A stretch of DNA of 64,000 nt from Phycisphaeraceae bacterium. GTDB taxonomy: Bacteria > Planctomycetota > Phycisphaerae > Phycisphaerales > Phycisphaeraceae. Each line of letters begins with the position of its first letter. Position 1 is the first letter of the stretch. Location of the stretch: NCBI GenBank assembly GCA_028284155.1, contig JANQSF010000054.1, positions 124,001-188,000 of the forward strand, in the 5' to 3' direction. Below the pieces are notes generated by a model. It saw only the letters and a list, made by a program, of their open reading frames with translations, searched no databases and had not been told where the DNA came from. Both the position numbers and the translations under genes were made by a program. Below are positions 18,150-26,791 of this stretch, in pieces.

Positions 18150-19166
18150 ATGGACCCACGCGACCCGCACGACCCGCCGCCCTTCAATCCGGACGACCCG
18201 GGCCAATCGCCGCCCGCCGAATCAGGCAACCCATACACCGATCCGGTGTTCAAGCCGAACGCGGGGTACAACGATCCGCCGCCGCCTTACGACCCGGGCG
18301 ATATCAACATCGATGTCGCGTGCATCAACTGCGGCTACAACCTGCGCGGCCTGACGATTGACATGGCGTGCCCGGAGTGCGGGACGGCGGTCGGCCGATC
18401 GATTCAGGGCGATCACCTGCAGTTCGCCAACCCCGACTGGGTTAGCAAACTGGCGCTGGGCATGAATCTGATCGTCGCGGGGATCGCCATCAACATCGTT
18501 CTGGCGGTCGCCGGCGCGGCATACGGCATGAGCACCGGCGCCCGGAACACCGGCCCCGGTACGGGCGCGGGCATGGGCGGCTCGACGGCGTTGGAGATGC
18601 TCGGCCTTGGTGTTGGCCTGCTGTTCATCGTCGGATACTGGCTAATCACTGAGCGCGAACCAAGCGGCCGCGAGGACGGAGCGAGTCTGCGCCAGGTCGC
18701 GCGGTTCGGCCTGATCGGTGCTTACGTGTTGGAAGTCGGCGGCACCATCCTGATGTATGCTCAACTGTCCGCGACGCAGATACCCATCACGGGGATTGTC
18801 GTCACGATCATTGCCGGCATTGTCTCGATCGTCGGAACGGTCGCGCTGGCGCTGTACGCGCAGCGCCTGGCCATGCGAATCCCAAACGAACGCCTTGCCA
18901 GTCAGATCAGGGTTGTCATGATCGGGTACGCGGTGGGCCTGGGCCTGGTGATCATGGCCACGATCATCATCGCGGCCAGTGCGATGGGGGCCGCCGGGAC
19001 CGGCGGCGGTATGGGCGGGCTGGGCGCCGGCGGCGTGTGCGCCTGCATCGGCGGGCTGGACATCATCGTGTTCGGCATCTGGGCGCTTGTCCTGATCATC
19101 TGGTTCCGACGGGAGATGGCTGGCGCCGCGGCCGCGGCGCGCTCGACATGGGCGTCGTCGTACTAG
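18150..19166 (+). CDS. Zinc-ribbon multi-pass membrane protein, paralogue 2
   Basis: 338 residues. The Pro/Asp-rich head (about 50 residues) precedes the ribbon C-INC-GYNLRGLTID-MA-CPECG, then about six hydrophobic segments with Gly-rich turns (GTGAGMGGS and GGGMGGLGAGG). Ends ARSTWASSY. Closest to paralogue 1: the ribbon and the following GRS-x-x-GD-x-L-x-x-A-x-P-x-WV-x-x-L-x-x-GMNL block are shared. An ATG 6 bases upstream is also in frame; the ATG at 18150 is preferred because it lines up with the start of paralogue 1. It precedes paralogue 3 by 8 bases, so the two are probably co-transcribed. Function unknown. Confidence 0.72.
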   Translation: MDPRDPHDPPPFNPDDPGQSPPAESGNPYTDPVFKPNAGYNDPPPPYDPGDINIDVACINCGYNLRGLTIDMACPECGTAVGRSIQGDHLQFANPDWVSKLALGMNLIVAGIAINIVLAVAGAAYGMSTGARNTGPGTGAGMGGSTALEMLGLGVGLLFIVGYWLITEREPSGREDGASLRQVARFGLIGAYVLEVGGTILMYAQLSATQIPITGIVVTIIAGIVSIVGTVALALYAQRLAMRIPNERLASQIRVVMIGYAVGLGLVIMATIIIAASAMGAAGTGGGMGGLGAGGVCACIGGLDIIVFGIWALVLIIWFRREMAGAAAAARSTWASSY

Positions 19167-19174
19167 GGGCTCGC

Positions 19175-20083
19175 ATGGATCATGCACCCCACGCGTTGAC
19201 GGTCGATGCGTCAGGCCTGTTGCAGGAAGACGTGTCTTGCACGTCGTGCGGCTACAACCTGCGCGCCAGCCCGTTGTTGAGCGCATGCGGTGAATGCGGC
19301 ACGCCCGTGGCAGCGTCGGCAACGGATGATCTCCTACAACTGCACGACCCTTGGATTGCAGAACACGCTCGTCGGGGGGTGACGATACTCATTCTGGCGG
19401 CCGGTCTCTACGCGATCACTGTGCTCTGGAGCTTTGTGTACGGGTACTTCCTGTTGCCCCACCTGGTCTTCAGCGCCTGGCAGTATGCCGGCCAATTCGG
19501 CTCGGGAATCGTTGGGATTGTCGCGGCGCTTGGCGCTTGGGGGCTGACGCATCCCGACCTGCTGCGCCGCGCGGGCACGCGCCGCCTGATCCGTATAGCC
19601 ATCCTGATCGCTTTGCCGCTGCCTTGGCCGTTCGCTTGGCTCATGCACGACAACACATTCTCGTCGGGGTCACTCTGGTATCTGAACACCGCCCTCTATT
19701 ACGCGACGGACGGCGTTGGGGCGGTCGTCTGTCTATTCATGGTTAGGCAATCGGCTCAGATCGCGCTGCGATTGCCCAGCCGACGACTGGCCAACCAGCT
19801 CTCCACCAGCGGCTATGGCTTCCTGTTCTCATCGCTGTTTCTGACGATTGTCGGCACCGCCTTGATGTTGTGGCTGGCGACAATCTGGCACGAATCGATC
19901 GACTATAAAGACCTCGAAACGTCAGCAACCAGGATCCTGTTGAATGGGCTGTTTTACTTGGGATGGGCTGTGCACGGGGTCTTTTTTCTGCTGGGCTTTT
20001 GGCGACTGCTTCAGTTCCGGCGAGCGCTCAACCGCGTTCTGCCGCTGTGCGATCAACACAGGTCGTCTTCATTCAAGAGGTGA
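19175..20083 (+). CDS. Zinc-ribbon multi-pass membrane protein, paralogue 3
   Basis: 302 residues, the most diverged of the group. Ribbon C-TSC-GYNLRASPLLSA-C-GEC-G near residues 21-41 (the second pair is C-G-E-C instead of C-P-E-C), then six or so hydrophobic helices. The RSTWAS end is replaced by FRRALNRVLPLCDQHRS. Starts 8 bases after paralogue 2. Its last 31 bases overlap the end of neuB on the other strand, an unusually tight convergent junction. No catalytic motif; function unknown. Confidence 0.7.
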   Translation: MDHAPHALTVDASGLLQEDVSCTSCGYNLRASPLLSACGECGTPVAASATDDLLQLHDPWIAEHARRGVTILILAAGLYAITVLWSFVYGYFLLPHLVFSAWQYAGQFGSGIVGIVAALGAWGLTHPDLLRRAGTRRLIRIAILIALPLPWPFAWLMHDNTFSSGSLWYLNTALYYATDGVGAVVCLFMVRQSAQIALRLPSRRLANQLSTSGYGFLFSSLFLTIVGTALMLWLATIWHESIDYKDLETSATRILLNGLFYLGWAVHGVFFLLGFWRLLQFRRALNRVLPLCDQHRSSSFKR

Positions 20084-21165
20084 TTGGCCGGCACGTCGTG
20101 CGTGGTTGTTCGACCGACAACGCTGTCGAGTCGCGCGGCTGCGATGCCAGCGCCGGGGCGTTTGAGTGTGACGTCGGCGCGCGTGATGACGTGTCCGGCC
20201 GACAGGTCGCGGCTGGTGCAGACGCTCTGGCGGGAGACGTTGCGGACGTCGTTTTCGACGGGCAGGCAGTTCTTGCGCTGCGGGCCGAGCATCGTGGCGG
20301 CGCGGCGGGCGAAGTGGGCGTAGCGGGTGAAGTCGTCGCCGTTCAGGCTGGCGGCGTGGTCGGGCCCTGCTGCGGACGTGTCGTAGGTGAGATGTTTTTC
20401 CAGCACGCACGCGCCGGCCGCGACGGCCAGCGCGCCGGCCCAGACGTCGGTCGTGTGGTCGCTGTAACCCGTCGGCAGGTCGAAGGACTCGCGTAGCGCG
20501 GCGATGCCGGCCAGCGACGCGTCTTGCTTCGGCGTGGGGTAGCTCGACACGCATTGGAGGAAACAGGCGGGCGGCGCGTCGCCTTCGACCTGGTGATTGC
20601 GCAGCAGGTCGGCCGCGGAGTGGAGTTCTTCGAGGTCGCAGGTGCCGGTCGAGACGATGATCGGTTTGCCGAGCGTCGTGACAGCCTGCAACAAGGGCGT
20701 ATTGACCGCGTCTGGCGAGGCAATCTTCACGACGTCGGGCGCGAGGTCGGCGAGCGTGTCGATCAATTCGAGGCTGAACGGGGTGACGACAAAACCTAGC
20801 CCCGCATCGTGCGCAACGTCGCGGACGTGTTTCATGTCGGCCGGTTGGAGTTGGAGCGCGTCGAGCATGTTGAGGAGGCGGGTGCGGTCGGTGTTTGGGG
20901 CGGTGGAGCGCGGGACTGAAGTCCCACGCCCTTGAGGTTGGGAGTCGTCTTCTGATGAGGGAGAGTCCTGATATGCCGCGAGTCTTGCTTGCTGCGACAG
21001 CAAGGTGTGGGCGTCGAACAGTTGGAGCTTGACGGCGTCGGCGCCGGCCTGCTTTGCGTCGGCGACGAGTGACAGGGCGCGCTCGAGCGAGCCGTTGTGG
21101 TTGACGCCTAACTCGGCGATGATCAGGACGCGTGGCGGCGCGTCGTGCGTGGCGTGGGCGAACAT
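20053..21165 (-). CDS. neuB: N-acetylneuraminate synthase family protein
   Basis: Condenses phosphoenolpyruvate with an N-acetyl-hexosamine to a nonulosonic (sialic-type) acid. 370 residues: NeuB barrel with LIIAELGVNHNGSLERA, DAVKLQLFD, ITPF-like VVTPFSLELID, KIASPDAVNTPLL, STGTCDLEEL, GYSDHT and KHLTYD, then a C-terminal SAF/antifreeze-like domain (SRDLSAGHVITRADVTLKRPG). Neighbouring sugar genes such as neuA or neuC are absent; the gene stands alone among the zinc-ribbon paralogues. Residues about 67-90 (DSPSSEDDSQPQ... to STAP) are extra relative to the family and coincide with an in-frame genomic repeat. Whether it makes Neu5Ac, legionaminic or pseudaminic acid cannot be told. Confidence 0.88.
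   Translation of the reverse strand: MFAHATHDAPPRVLIIAELGVNHNGSLERALSLVADAKQAGADAVKLQLFDAHTLLSQQARLAAYQDSPSSEDDSQPQGRGTSVPRSTAPNTDRTRLLNMLDALQLQPADMKHVRDVAHDAGLGFVVTPFSLELIDTLADLAPDVVKIASPDAVNTPLLQAVTTLGKPIIVSTGTCDLEELHSAADLLRNHQVEGDAPPACFLQCVSSYPTPKQDASLAGIAALRESFDLPTGYSDHTTDVWAGALAVAAGACVLEKHLTYDTSAAGPDHAASLNGDDFTRYAHFARRAATMLGPQRKNCLPVENDVRNVSRQSVCTSRDLSAGHVITRADVTLKRPGAGIAAARLDSVVGRTTTHDVPANHLLNEDDLC
20906..20935. repeat. TGAA-loop palindromic repeat inside neuB
   Basis: gagcgc-gggac-tgaa-gtccc-acgcccttg lies in the neuB reading frame. A relative, gagcgcg-ggccac-tgaa-gtggcc-gcgccttgg, lies in the intergenic region at 53489-53518. The outer bases and the TGAA loop agree while both stem halves changed together, as expected of one repeat family. 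Confidence 0.7.
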
Positions 21166-21171
21166 GCGGGC

Positions 21172-21177
21172 AGTGTA
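21172..21177 (-). promoter_or_regulatory. Predicted neuB -10 box
   Basis: TACACT on the minus strand, 6 bases before the neuB ATG, which would give a leaderless or near-leaderless message. Confidence 0.3.
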
Positions 21178-21283
21178 ACGGCAACACTGGACGTCAGCCT
21201 CGTCACCGTGTGATCAGAACAGGGCCGGGGTGTTGTGCGTAGAACCCACACCGCCCTTTCAACGCCCCGCCGCGGAACCTCGC

Positions 21284-22225
21284 ATGACGGCTGCGCCGCT
21301 CGACCCTGTAGCGCTGGATCAAGACGGCCGAGTCGCGTCCGACCTGGCTTGCGTCAAGTGCGGCTATAACCTGCGCAGCGCGACGACGGATGGGCGGTGC
21401 CCCGAATGCGGCCTGGCGGTTGGGCGGTCGGCTGTGGGGCATTGGCTGCGCTACTGCGAGCCGGACTGGCTGCGCGGCGTTTGGCGGGGGCTGAATCGGC
21501 TGGGTATCGCGTTAGTCGCTGTCGTCACGCTCTCGCTGTTCGAGTGGGCAGGTGTGTATCGACGTTTCAGCGAGCTTTCCGACACGATGTTGTTCCTGAC
21601 CAACGCGCTGATCGCGGCGGCGGCGGTGTTCGCCGTGATCGGCTTCGCGATGGCGACGTCGCCGGACCCGGCGCGGTTGGCTGAGCCTGTCGTCAACGCC
21701 CGCCGGGCGGGACGGGTCGCGCTGATCGGCGCGGTCGTGCTGATGATCGCGGCGCTCGGCGTGTCGCCCTACGTCGGGCGACGGCTTGGCGGCCAACCGA
21801 TCGAGTGGGTCGCGATCGGCGTGATGGCGGTGTTGACGTTCGGCTTCGCGTGCCTGCTGTGGCATGCACGGTCATTGGCGAACCGCGCGCCCAACGCCTG
21901 GCTGGCACACTTCACGTTCGCGCACATCGTGGTCACCGTCGTCTCGGTCGTCCTGCTGTTGGCCCGGTTCAGCAGCATGGGCGTCGTGACCTCAAGCATC
22001 TACAAACTGAACGGCCTGGTCATCCGGTCCGGCCTCGACCCGACCGGGATTCGCGACGAGCTGCGCATCGCGGCGTTGACGGGGCTGGTGCTGTCCGTCG
22101 TCGGCACGATCGCGTTGTTCCTCGGCTACTACGCCGTCATGAGCAAGCAGGCGAGACTCGCGCGGCGGACGTGGGCGAGCCAACCGTTTCAGGCGTCTGC
22201 CAGGGGTGAGTCGGCGAACGCTTAG
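21284..22225 (+). CDS. Zinc-ribbon multi-pass membrane protein, paralogue 4
   Basis: 313 residues. It begins MTAAPLDPVALDQDGRVASD, nearly identical to paralogue 5. Ribbon C-VKC-GYNLRSATTDGR-CPECG at residues 25-45, then GLAVGRSAVG and WLRYCEPDWLRGVWRGLNRLGIAL leading into about six hydrophobic helices, and the end RRTWASQPFQ. The 31-base gap to paralogue 5 means one transcript. Paralogues 4 and 5 are recent tandem duplicates by their near-identical starts and ribbons; the membrane parts have diverged more. Function unknown; a membrane-bound metal-dependent assembly or sensing role would be speculation. Confidence 0.75.
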   Translation: MTAAPLDPVALDQDGRVASDLACVKCGYNLRSATTDGRCPECGLAVGRSAVGHWLRYCEPDWLRGVWRGLNRLGIALVAVVTLSLFEWAGVYRRFSELSDTMLFLTNALIAAAAVFAVIGFAMATSPDPARLAEPVVNARRAGRVALIGAVVLMIAALGVSPYVGRRLGGQPIEWVAIGVMAVLTFGFACLLWHARSLANRAPNAWLAHFTFAHIVVTVVSVVLLLARFSSMGVVTSSIYKLNGLVIRSGLDPTGIRDELRIAALTGLVLSVVGTIALFLGYYAVMSKQARLARRTWASQPFQASARGESANA

Positions 22226-22256
22226 CGAAACTTTGCGACCTTGTGTGGGAGCCCGC

Positions 22257-23204
22257 ATGACGGCTGCGCCGCTCGACCCTGTTGCGCTCGACCGAGACGG
22301 ACGTGTCGCGTCCGACTTCGCCTGCATTAAGTGCGATTACAACCTGCGCAGCGTCGCGACGGACGGGCGATGCCCCGAATGCGGCCTGGCCGTCGGCCGA
22401 TCGGCTGTGGGGAATTGGCTGCAATACTGCGAGCCGGATTGGTTGCAACAGGTCTGGCGGGGGCTGAACCGGTTGGGCGTAGCTTTGGGTGCGGCCGGCT
22501 TCCTGGTCGCGCTCGAAGTGGTAGGCGTGTACAGTGAATTGGACACTGTTCCCTACTGGCTGCTGATTGTCGCCACCGCGTTCCTCGCGACGCTGGCGGT
22601 GTTCGCCGTCATTGGCTTTGCGATAGCCACGACACCCGACCCGGCCGGCTTGCACGAGTCGTCACTCAGCGCGCGGCGGGTCGCGAGGTACAGCCTGATC
22701 GGCGCCATCGGGTTGGGCATGTTCGGCCTGACCGTTGTGCCCTGGTTGTGGAGAGTCATTGCCGAAGCGATCGCGATCATGATCGCATTCTTGGTGGTCT
22801 GCGGGTTGACCGTCGGCGTGACCGCATTGCTTGTCCACGCCCGGTCGCTGGCCAAACGCGTCCCAAGCATGACGTTGGCCAACTGCACGTTCGCACAGAT
22901 CGTCGGCGTGGTAAGCACGGCAATCGCCGGTGCCTCCGCAGCGTTGCTGAACGCATTCGAAGACTTGCCCGCTGTCAGCAAGTCGTTGCGTTACATCGAT
23001 CAGCAAGTGTTTGACAAGATCTCGCCTGGCATCAACTTGATCGAGTTCCTCGCCGGGCTTGTCTTGATCGCCACGCCTAGTCTGTCGATCGTGGGCGTCA
23101 TCCTGTTCTTCTGCTACTACGCGGTCATGAGCGAGCAGGCGAAACTCGCGCGACAGACGTGGGCGAGGCAGCCGTTTCAGAAGACGGCCAAAGGTGCGAA
23201 CTGA
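22257..23204 (+). CDS. Zinc-ribbon multi-pass membrane protein, paralogue 5
   Basis: 315 residues, tandem copy of paralogue 4 (same MTAAPLDPVALD start, same GLAVGRSAVG-N-WLQYCEPDWLQQVWRGLNRLGVAL block and QTWARQPFQ end). Its ribbon is C-IKC-D-YNLRS...CPECG: the usual Gly after the second Cys is Asp. Six or so hydrophobic segments follow. The gene converges on the receiver protein at 23240 with a 35-base gap. No enzyme motif. Function unknown. Confidence 0.75.
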   Translation: MTAAPLDPVALDRDGRVASDFACIKCDYNLRSVATDGRCPECGLAVGRSAVGNWLQYCEPDWLQQVWRGLNRLGVALGAAGFLVALEVVGVYSELDTVPYWLLIVATAFLATLAVFAVIGFAIATTPDPAGLHESSLSARRVARYSLIGAIGLGMFGLTVVPWLWRVIAEAIAIMIAFLVVCGLTVGVTALLVHARSLAKRVPSMTLANCTFAQIVGVVSTAIAGASAALLNAFEDLPAVSKSLRYIDQQVFDKISPGINLIEFLAGLVLIATPSLSIVGVILFFCYYAVMSEQAKLARQTWARQPFQKTAKGAN

Positions 23205-23239
23205 ATCGCCCTGAATTCACGGACAGGCATGGGAGAATC

Positions 23240-24940
23240 TCACACCTGCTTCGGCGCCCCGTCCCCCGACGCGGGCTGGAGAGCCGCGTGGACTTCTTCG
23301 ATGAGTTGATCGACCTTGAAAGGCTTGAACAGCACGCCGGCCAGGCCCTCGCCGCTGGCGCGAACGATCGAGTGGTTGGGGTCGTAGCCAAAGCCGGTCA
23401 TGAGCAGGACGGGCGTGTTGTCGTCGCGTCGTTTGGCGGCGGCGAAGATCTCGTAGCCGTTGCGGTACGGCATGCGGATGTCGCTGATGACCAGGTCGAA
23501 GCCCTGCTCTTCGAGCAGGTGGCAGGCCTCGCCGCCGTCCTTGCACAACTCGACGTGGGCGCCGCGGGGCTTGAGGATGTCGCGGATGGTCGTGCGGATG
23601 TTCTGTTCGTCGTCGGCGATGAGGACGCGCTTGCCAGCCAGGATCGGGTCGAGGTCGGCGTTTTCGTCGTCGCCCGCGCCCAGCACGACGTTGGGGCCGG
23701 CCTTGGCGTCGCGGAGTTTGCGGCGGATGTTCAACACGTCGTCGACGATGTGATTCAGCCGCTGCCGCATGTCGTCGTGGCCGACGTATTGCTCGATCAG
23801 CGTCTGCGCCTCGGTAACGATGTCGTTGAGCGGCTTGGAAATCTCCTGGCCAACGTTGTCGGCGATGCGCCCGGCGATGTTGCTGCCGGCGGCGACCATC
23901 AGGTTGAGCATGTGCAGCGCGACGGCGACATACCGGCAGAAGATCTCGGCGAACTGCCGGTCGTCTTCATTGAACGCGCCGACACGCTCGGACTCGACAT
24001 TGAAAATGCCCACGACCTTGTCGAACAGTCGGAGCGGGACGGTGAGCGAACTCTTGGAGTGCGTCAGGCCGATGACGTAGCGCGGGTCTTTCTCGACGTC
24101 GTGGCAGATGTAGCTTCGGCCGGTCGCGGCGACGTAGCCGCTGATGCCGTTGCCCTCAGCCTGCGCGTACAGGTCGATATCGAGCGCGTCGGCCGGCAGG
24201 CCTTCGGCGATGACGACTTCGAGGCGGTTGGTTGATTCTTCGAGCAGCCGGATGGCGAAGTGGTCGAAGTTCATCAGGTTGCGCGCGAAGCGGATGATCT
24301 TGTCGCGCAGCAACTGGAGCCGTTCGTTGGGGCTGAGTTGCACGATGGCGTCGCGCTCGAGTCGCGCGAGTTCTCGACCGGCGGCGTCGATCGCGTCGAT
24401 CTTGCGCTGCAACCGTTGCCCGCTGGTCGCGTCCCACACGACGGCGACGACCTGATCGATTCGGCCGTCCTCCGCGCCGATCGGCGAGATCATCACCTCA
24501 AAGTAGCGGTCGTCGAGCCCGAAGGTGAACTTCTTCGACTTGGGCGACTGCGGTTCGTCGGCCGGCTCGATCTGCTTGGCAAAAATCGAGCGAGCCTGTT
24601 GGCAGTGCTGCTTGACGCGGTCGAAGACGTTGGGCTTGAACTGGCGCATGCGGTCGTTCGACCAGGCGCATCGTCCGTCGGCGTCGATGACGCAGACGCC
24701 CTCGCCGATGGTGTTGAGCACCATCATGGCTTTGTCGCCGACCAACTCGCGTTCGAGGGGGAGGAAGTCGCCGGCGTCGGACAGGATGGCCTGCATGTCG
24801 TCGTGGCGCAGCGCGGCCATCGCGTCGGTCATGCTTTCGACGACGCTGACTTCGAAATGGTCGGCAAGTGTGCTGATGAGTTCCGGCCGGCCTGTCAGAT
24901 CACTTCGCAGGACGAGCAGCCGAGGGCGTGGGTCATTCAT
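23240..24940 (-). CDS. PAS-GAF-receiver signalling protein without kinase domain
   Basis: 566 residues. Order: a short N-terminal receiver-like stretch lacking clear phosphorylation residues (about 1-55), PAS domain (about 70-180, VCVIDADGRCAWSNDRM), helical linker, GAF domain (about 210-350, with PLRLFDKVVGIFNVES), a helical DHp-like segment (about 355-430) without H-box or ATPase, and a full receiver at about 445-560 (VLIADDEQ, LVISDIRMP with the phospho-Asp, FKPFK with Lys). It has no output DNA-binding domain, so it probably senses a ligand or redox state and passes phosphate or a protein contact to partners. Alone in its transcription unit; its kinase is not evident nearby. Confidence 0.82.
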   Translation of the reverse strand: MNDPRPRLLVLRSDLTGRPELISTLADHFEVSVVESMTDAMAALRHDDMQAILSDAGDFLPLERELVGDKAMMVLNTIGEGVCVIDADGRCAWSNDRMRQFKPNVFDRVKQHCQQARSIFAKQIEPADEPQSPKSKKFTFGLDDRYFEVMISPIGAEDGRIDQVVAVVWDATSGQRLQRKIDAIDAAGRELARLERDAIVQLSPNERLQLLRDKIIRFARNLMNFDHFAIRLLEESTNRLEVVIAEGLPADALDIDLYAQAEGNGISGYVAATGRSYICHDVEKDPRYVIGLTHSKSSLTVPLRLFDKVVGIFNVESERVGAFNEDDRQFAEIFCRYVAVALHMLNLMVAAGSNIAGRIADNVGQEISKPLNDIVTEAQTLIEQYVGHDDMRQRLNHIVDDVLNIRRKLRDAKAGPNVVLGAGDDENADLDPILAGKRVLIADDEQNIRTTIRDILKPRGAHVELCKDGGEACHLLEEQGFDLVISDIRMPYRNGYEIFAAAKRRDDNTPVLLMTGFGYDPNHSIVRASGEGLAGVLFKPFKVDQLIEEVHAALQPASGDGAPKQV

Positions 24941-25045
24941 ATTGGTCGGCTCGGGTACAGGACCAAAACGGCATCCATGCCCGTTTGTTAGCGTAGATCG
25001 ACCCGATTCGTTTGGTCAATGCAAACAATGCGAAATCGGGGCATG

Positions 25046-25070
25046 AAAAAACCGCGGCCGGGCCGCGGTT
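25046..25070 (-). terminator. Rho-independent terminator of the discoidin-repeat PEP-CTERM gene
   Basis: On the minus strand, AACCGCGGCC-C-GGCCGCGGTT is followed by a T-run (25046-25050 on the plus strand are A). The stem starts 32 bases after the stop codon of the gene ending at 25102. Confidence 0.8.
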
Positions 25071-25101
25071 GGGTGTGGATCGCAGGTTGAAGGGCGTCGG
25101 A

Positions 25102-26586
25102 TCACACGACGCGGCGACGACGCGTGGCACGCGACAGGCCGAACAGGCCGAACAACGCCATCGCGGCGGTGGCGGGCTCGGGCACGGGGGCCGAACCGAA
25201 GACCTGCACCTCGGCGAGCGAGAGGATTCGGCCCGTGCCGGGCAGGTCGATGCGGATGTTCTGGCCGCGGGCGAAGCCGCCGATCGGGATGCGGATGTCA
25301 CTCACGCCGTTCGTCGCGCCACCGATGAAGCTGAAGGTCTCAAGCCCGGCCTCGTCGGTCACGGTCAGGACAAAGTTGCTCAAGCGCTCGGTGCAGCAGT
25401 CGGTGCGGTTGTGCAGGACGATCTCTTCGATGTTGAACGGCTCGCCGAGGTCGAGGTTCCAGAACGGGTCATCTTGGTTGTTGGTATGTGTGACGGAGTT
25501 GTCGCCGAAGAAGCCACTAGTAATGCCGTCAATCGCGCGCTCGGCCGCACCGCCGGCCGCGCGGGTCGAGGACTGGGTAGCGACGGCCAACGGGTTACGT
25601 GCGACATTCAGCAGGTCGCCGCCGAATACTTGCACCTCGGCCATTTCGAGCGTGCGATTCGAGCCGGTGTCGTCGAGTTGGATCGCGACGAATCGGCCCC
25701 GCGTGCCGAACGGGACGGGCACGTGCAGTTCATTCGTGCTGTTCGAAACGGCGGTGAACGGCGCGACGTGCAGGGGGTTCATCGACTCGTCGAGCACCGC
25801 AACGACGCCGTTGGCCAATCTGTTCACGCAGCAGCCGTCCGTCCGCTCATGGACGACGATGTTGTCGATGTTCGGCGTACCGATCAGATCGACCACCCAG
25901 GCGGGCTGCGCTTCACTGTTGGTGTGGGTGACCGAGCCGACGCCAAAGGCGCCGTTCGTGTTGCCGTCGATCGCGTAGTCGGCGAGGTTACCGCCGCTGG
26001 CCGTGTTGTTGCCCGTGCCGCCGCGCGTCGAGGTCTGCGCCGCAACGCCGAGGCGGGCAAGGTTGATACCGTTGGGGGCTTCGGCCGTGCCGAACACTTG
26101 CACCTCAGCCAGTGAGAGGACGCGCGCGGCGCCGCCCAGCAGTTCGACCTTCACCGTATCGCCCGGTACATTGGGCAGCGCGATGTCGAACGAACCGCCT
26201 TGGGGCACGCTGCCGGTCGCGAAGAAGTCGTCGGTGAACGTGGTCGCCGCGCCGCTCATAACCGACACGCGGAAGTTGCTGAGTCGGTTGCCGCAGCAGT
26301 CGGACCGATTGTGCAGCGTGACCTGGTTGAGCACGCCGGGGTTTTCCAGCGCGACTTCCCAAGACTGATTGGGCAGGGTCAGCGTGTGCGTGACCGAGCC
26401 TTTGCCGAAGTTGCCGTCCGTGACGCTGTCGATGGCGAAGCGGGCCTCGTTACCGCCGCTGCCGATGCGCGTCGACGATTGGCTCGCCACGCCGCGCGGC
26501 GCGAGGTTGGCCGTGATGGCGTGGGCGGAGGACGTCGCCAGAACGAGCGCGACGGTCAGGGCGAAAGGAAAGGCGAATCGAGTCAC
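25102..26586 (-). CDS. PEP-CTERM surface protein with three discoidin-like repeats
   Basis: 494 residues: signal peptide (MTRFAFPFALTVALVLATSSAHA), three tandem domains of about 150 residues (about 25-165, 170-320, 322-465), and a C-terminal sorting tag VPEPATAAMALFGLFGLSRATRRRR. Each domain reads NLA...Q-SST-R...A-IDG-x-T-x-G-x-F-G-x-x-SVTHT, as in F5/8 type C or fucolectin carbohydrate-binding domains. Each also carries a Cys-Cys pair in HNRSDCCGNRLSNF, HERTDGCCVNRLANG or HNRTDCCTERLSNF. PEP-CTERM proteins are handled by exosortase and usually end up in the envelope or extracellular matrix. Likely a glycan-binding adhesin or matrix protein. Confidence 0.88.
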   Translation of the reverse strand: MTRFAFPFALTVALVLATSSAHAITANLAPRGVASQSSTRIGSGGNEARFAIDSVTDGNFGKGSVTHTLTLPNQSWEVALENPGVLNQVTLHNRSDCCGNRLSNFRVSVMSGAATTFTDDFFATGSVPQGGSFDIALPNVPGDTVKVELLGGAARVLSLAEVQVFGTAEAPNGINLARLGVAAQTSTRGGTGNNTASGGNLADYAIDGNTNGAFGVGSVTHTNSEAQPAWVVDLIGTPNIDNIVVHERTDGCCVNRLANGVVAVLDESMNPLHVAPFTAVSNSTNELHVPVPFGTRGRFVAIQLDDTGSNRTLEMAEVQVFGGDLLNVARNPLAVATQSSTRAAGGAAERAIDGITSGFFGDNSVTHTNNQDDPFWNLDLGEPFNIEEIVLHNRTDCCTERLSNFVLTVTDEAGLETFSFIGGATNGVSDIRIPIGGFARGQNIRIDLPGTGRILSLAEVQVFGSAPVPEPATAAMALFGLFGLSRATRRRRVV

Positions 26587-26791
26587 GTCAGTCTCCTGTC
26601 AATGGTGTTCGCCACCGCGCGGGCGCACGATGGGCGTTTGGGGTCAATCACTCTCATCTCGTCACAGACACATTGGTCAATGGATACAGCCCTTCTCCCC
26701 GAAATGATGCCTCTATTTTGACGCAAAACCGGACGTTGTCAAGGCGTTTGGCCTTAATCAAGTGCAACTAGGCATCCGTTGGGCACGTTTT

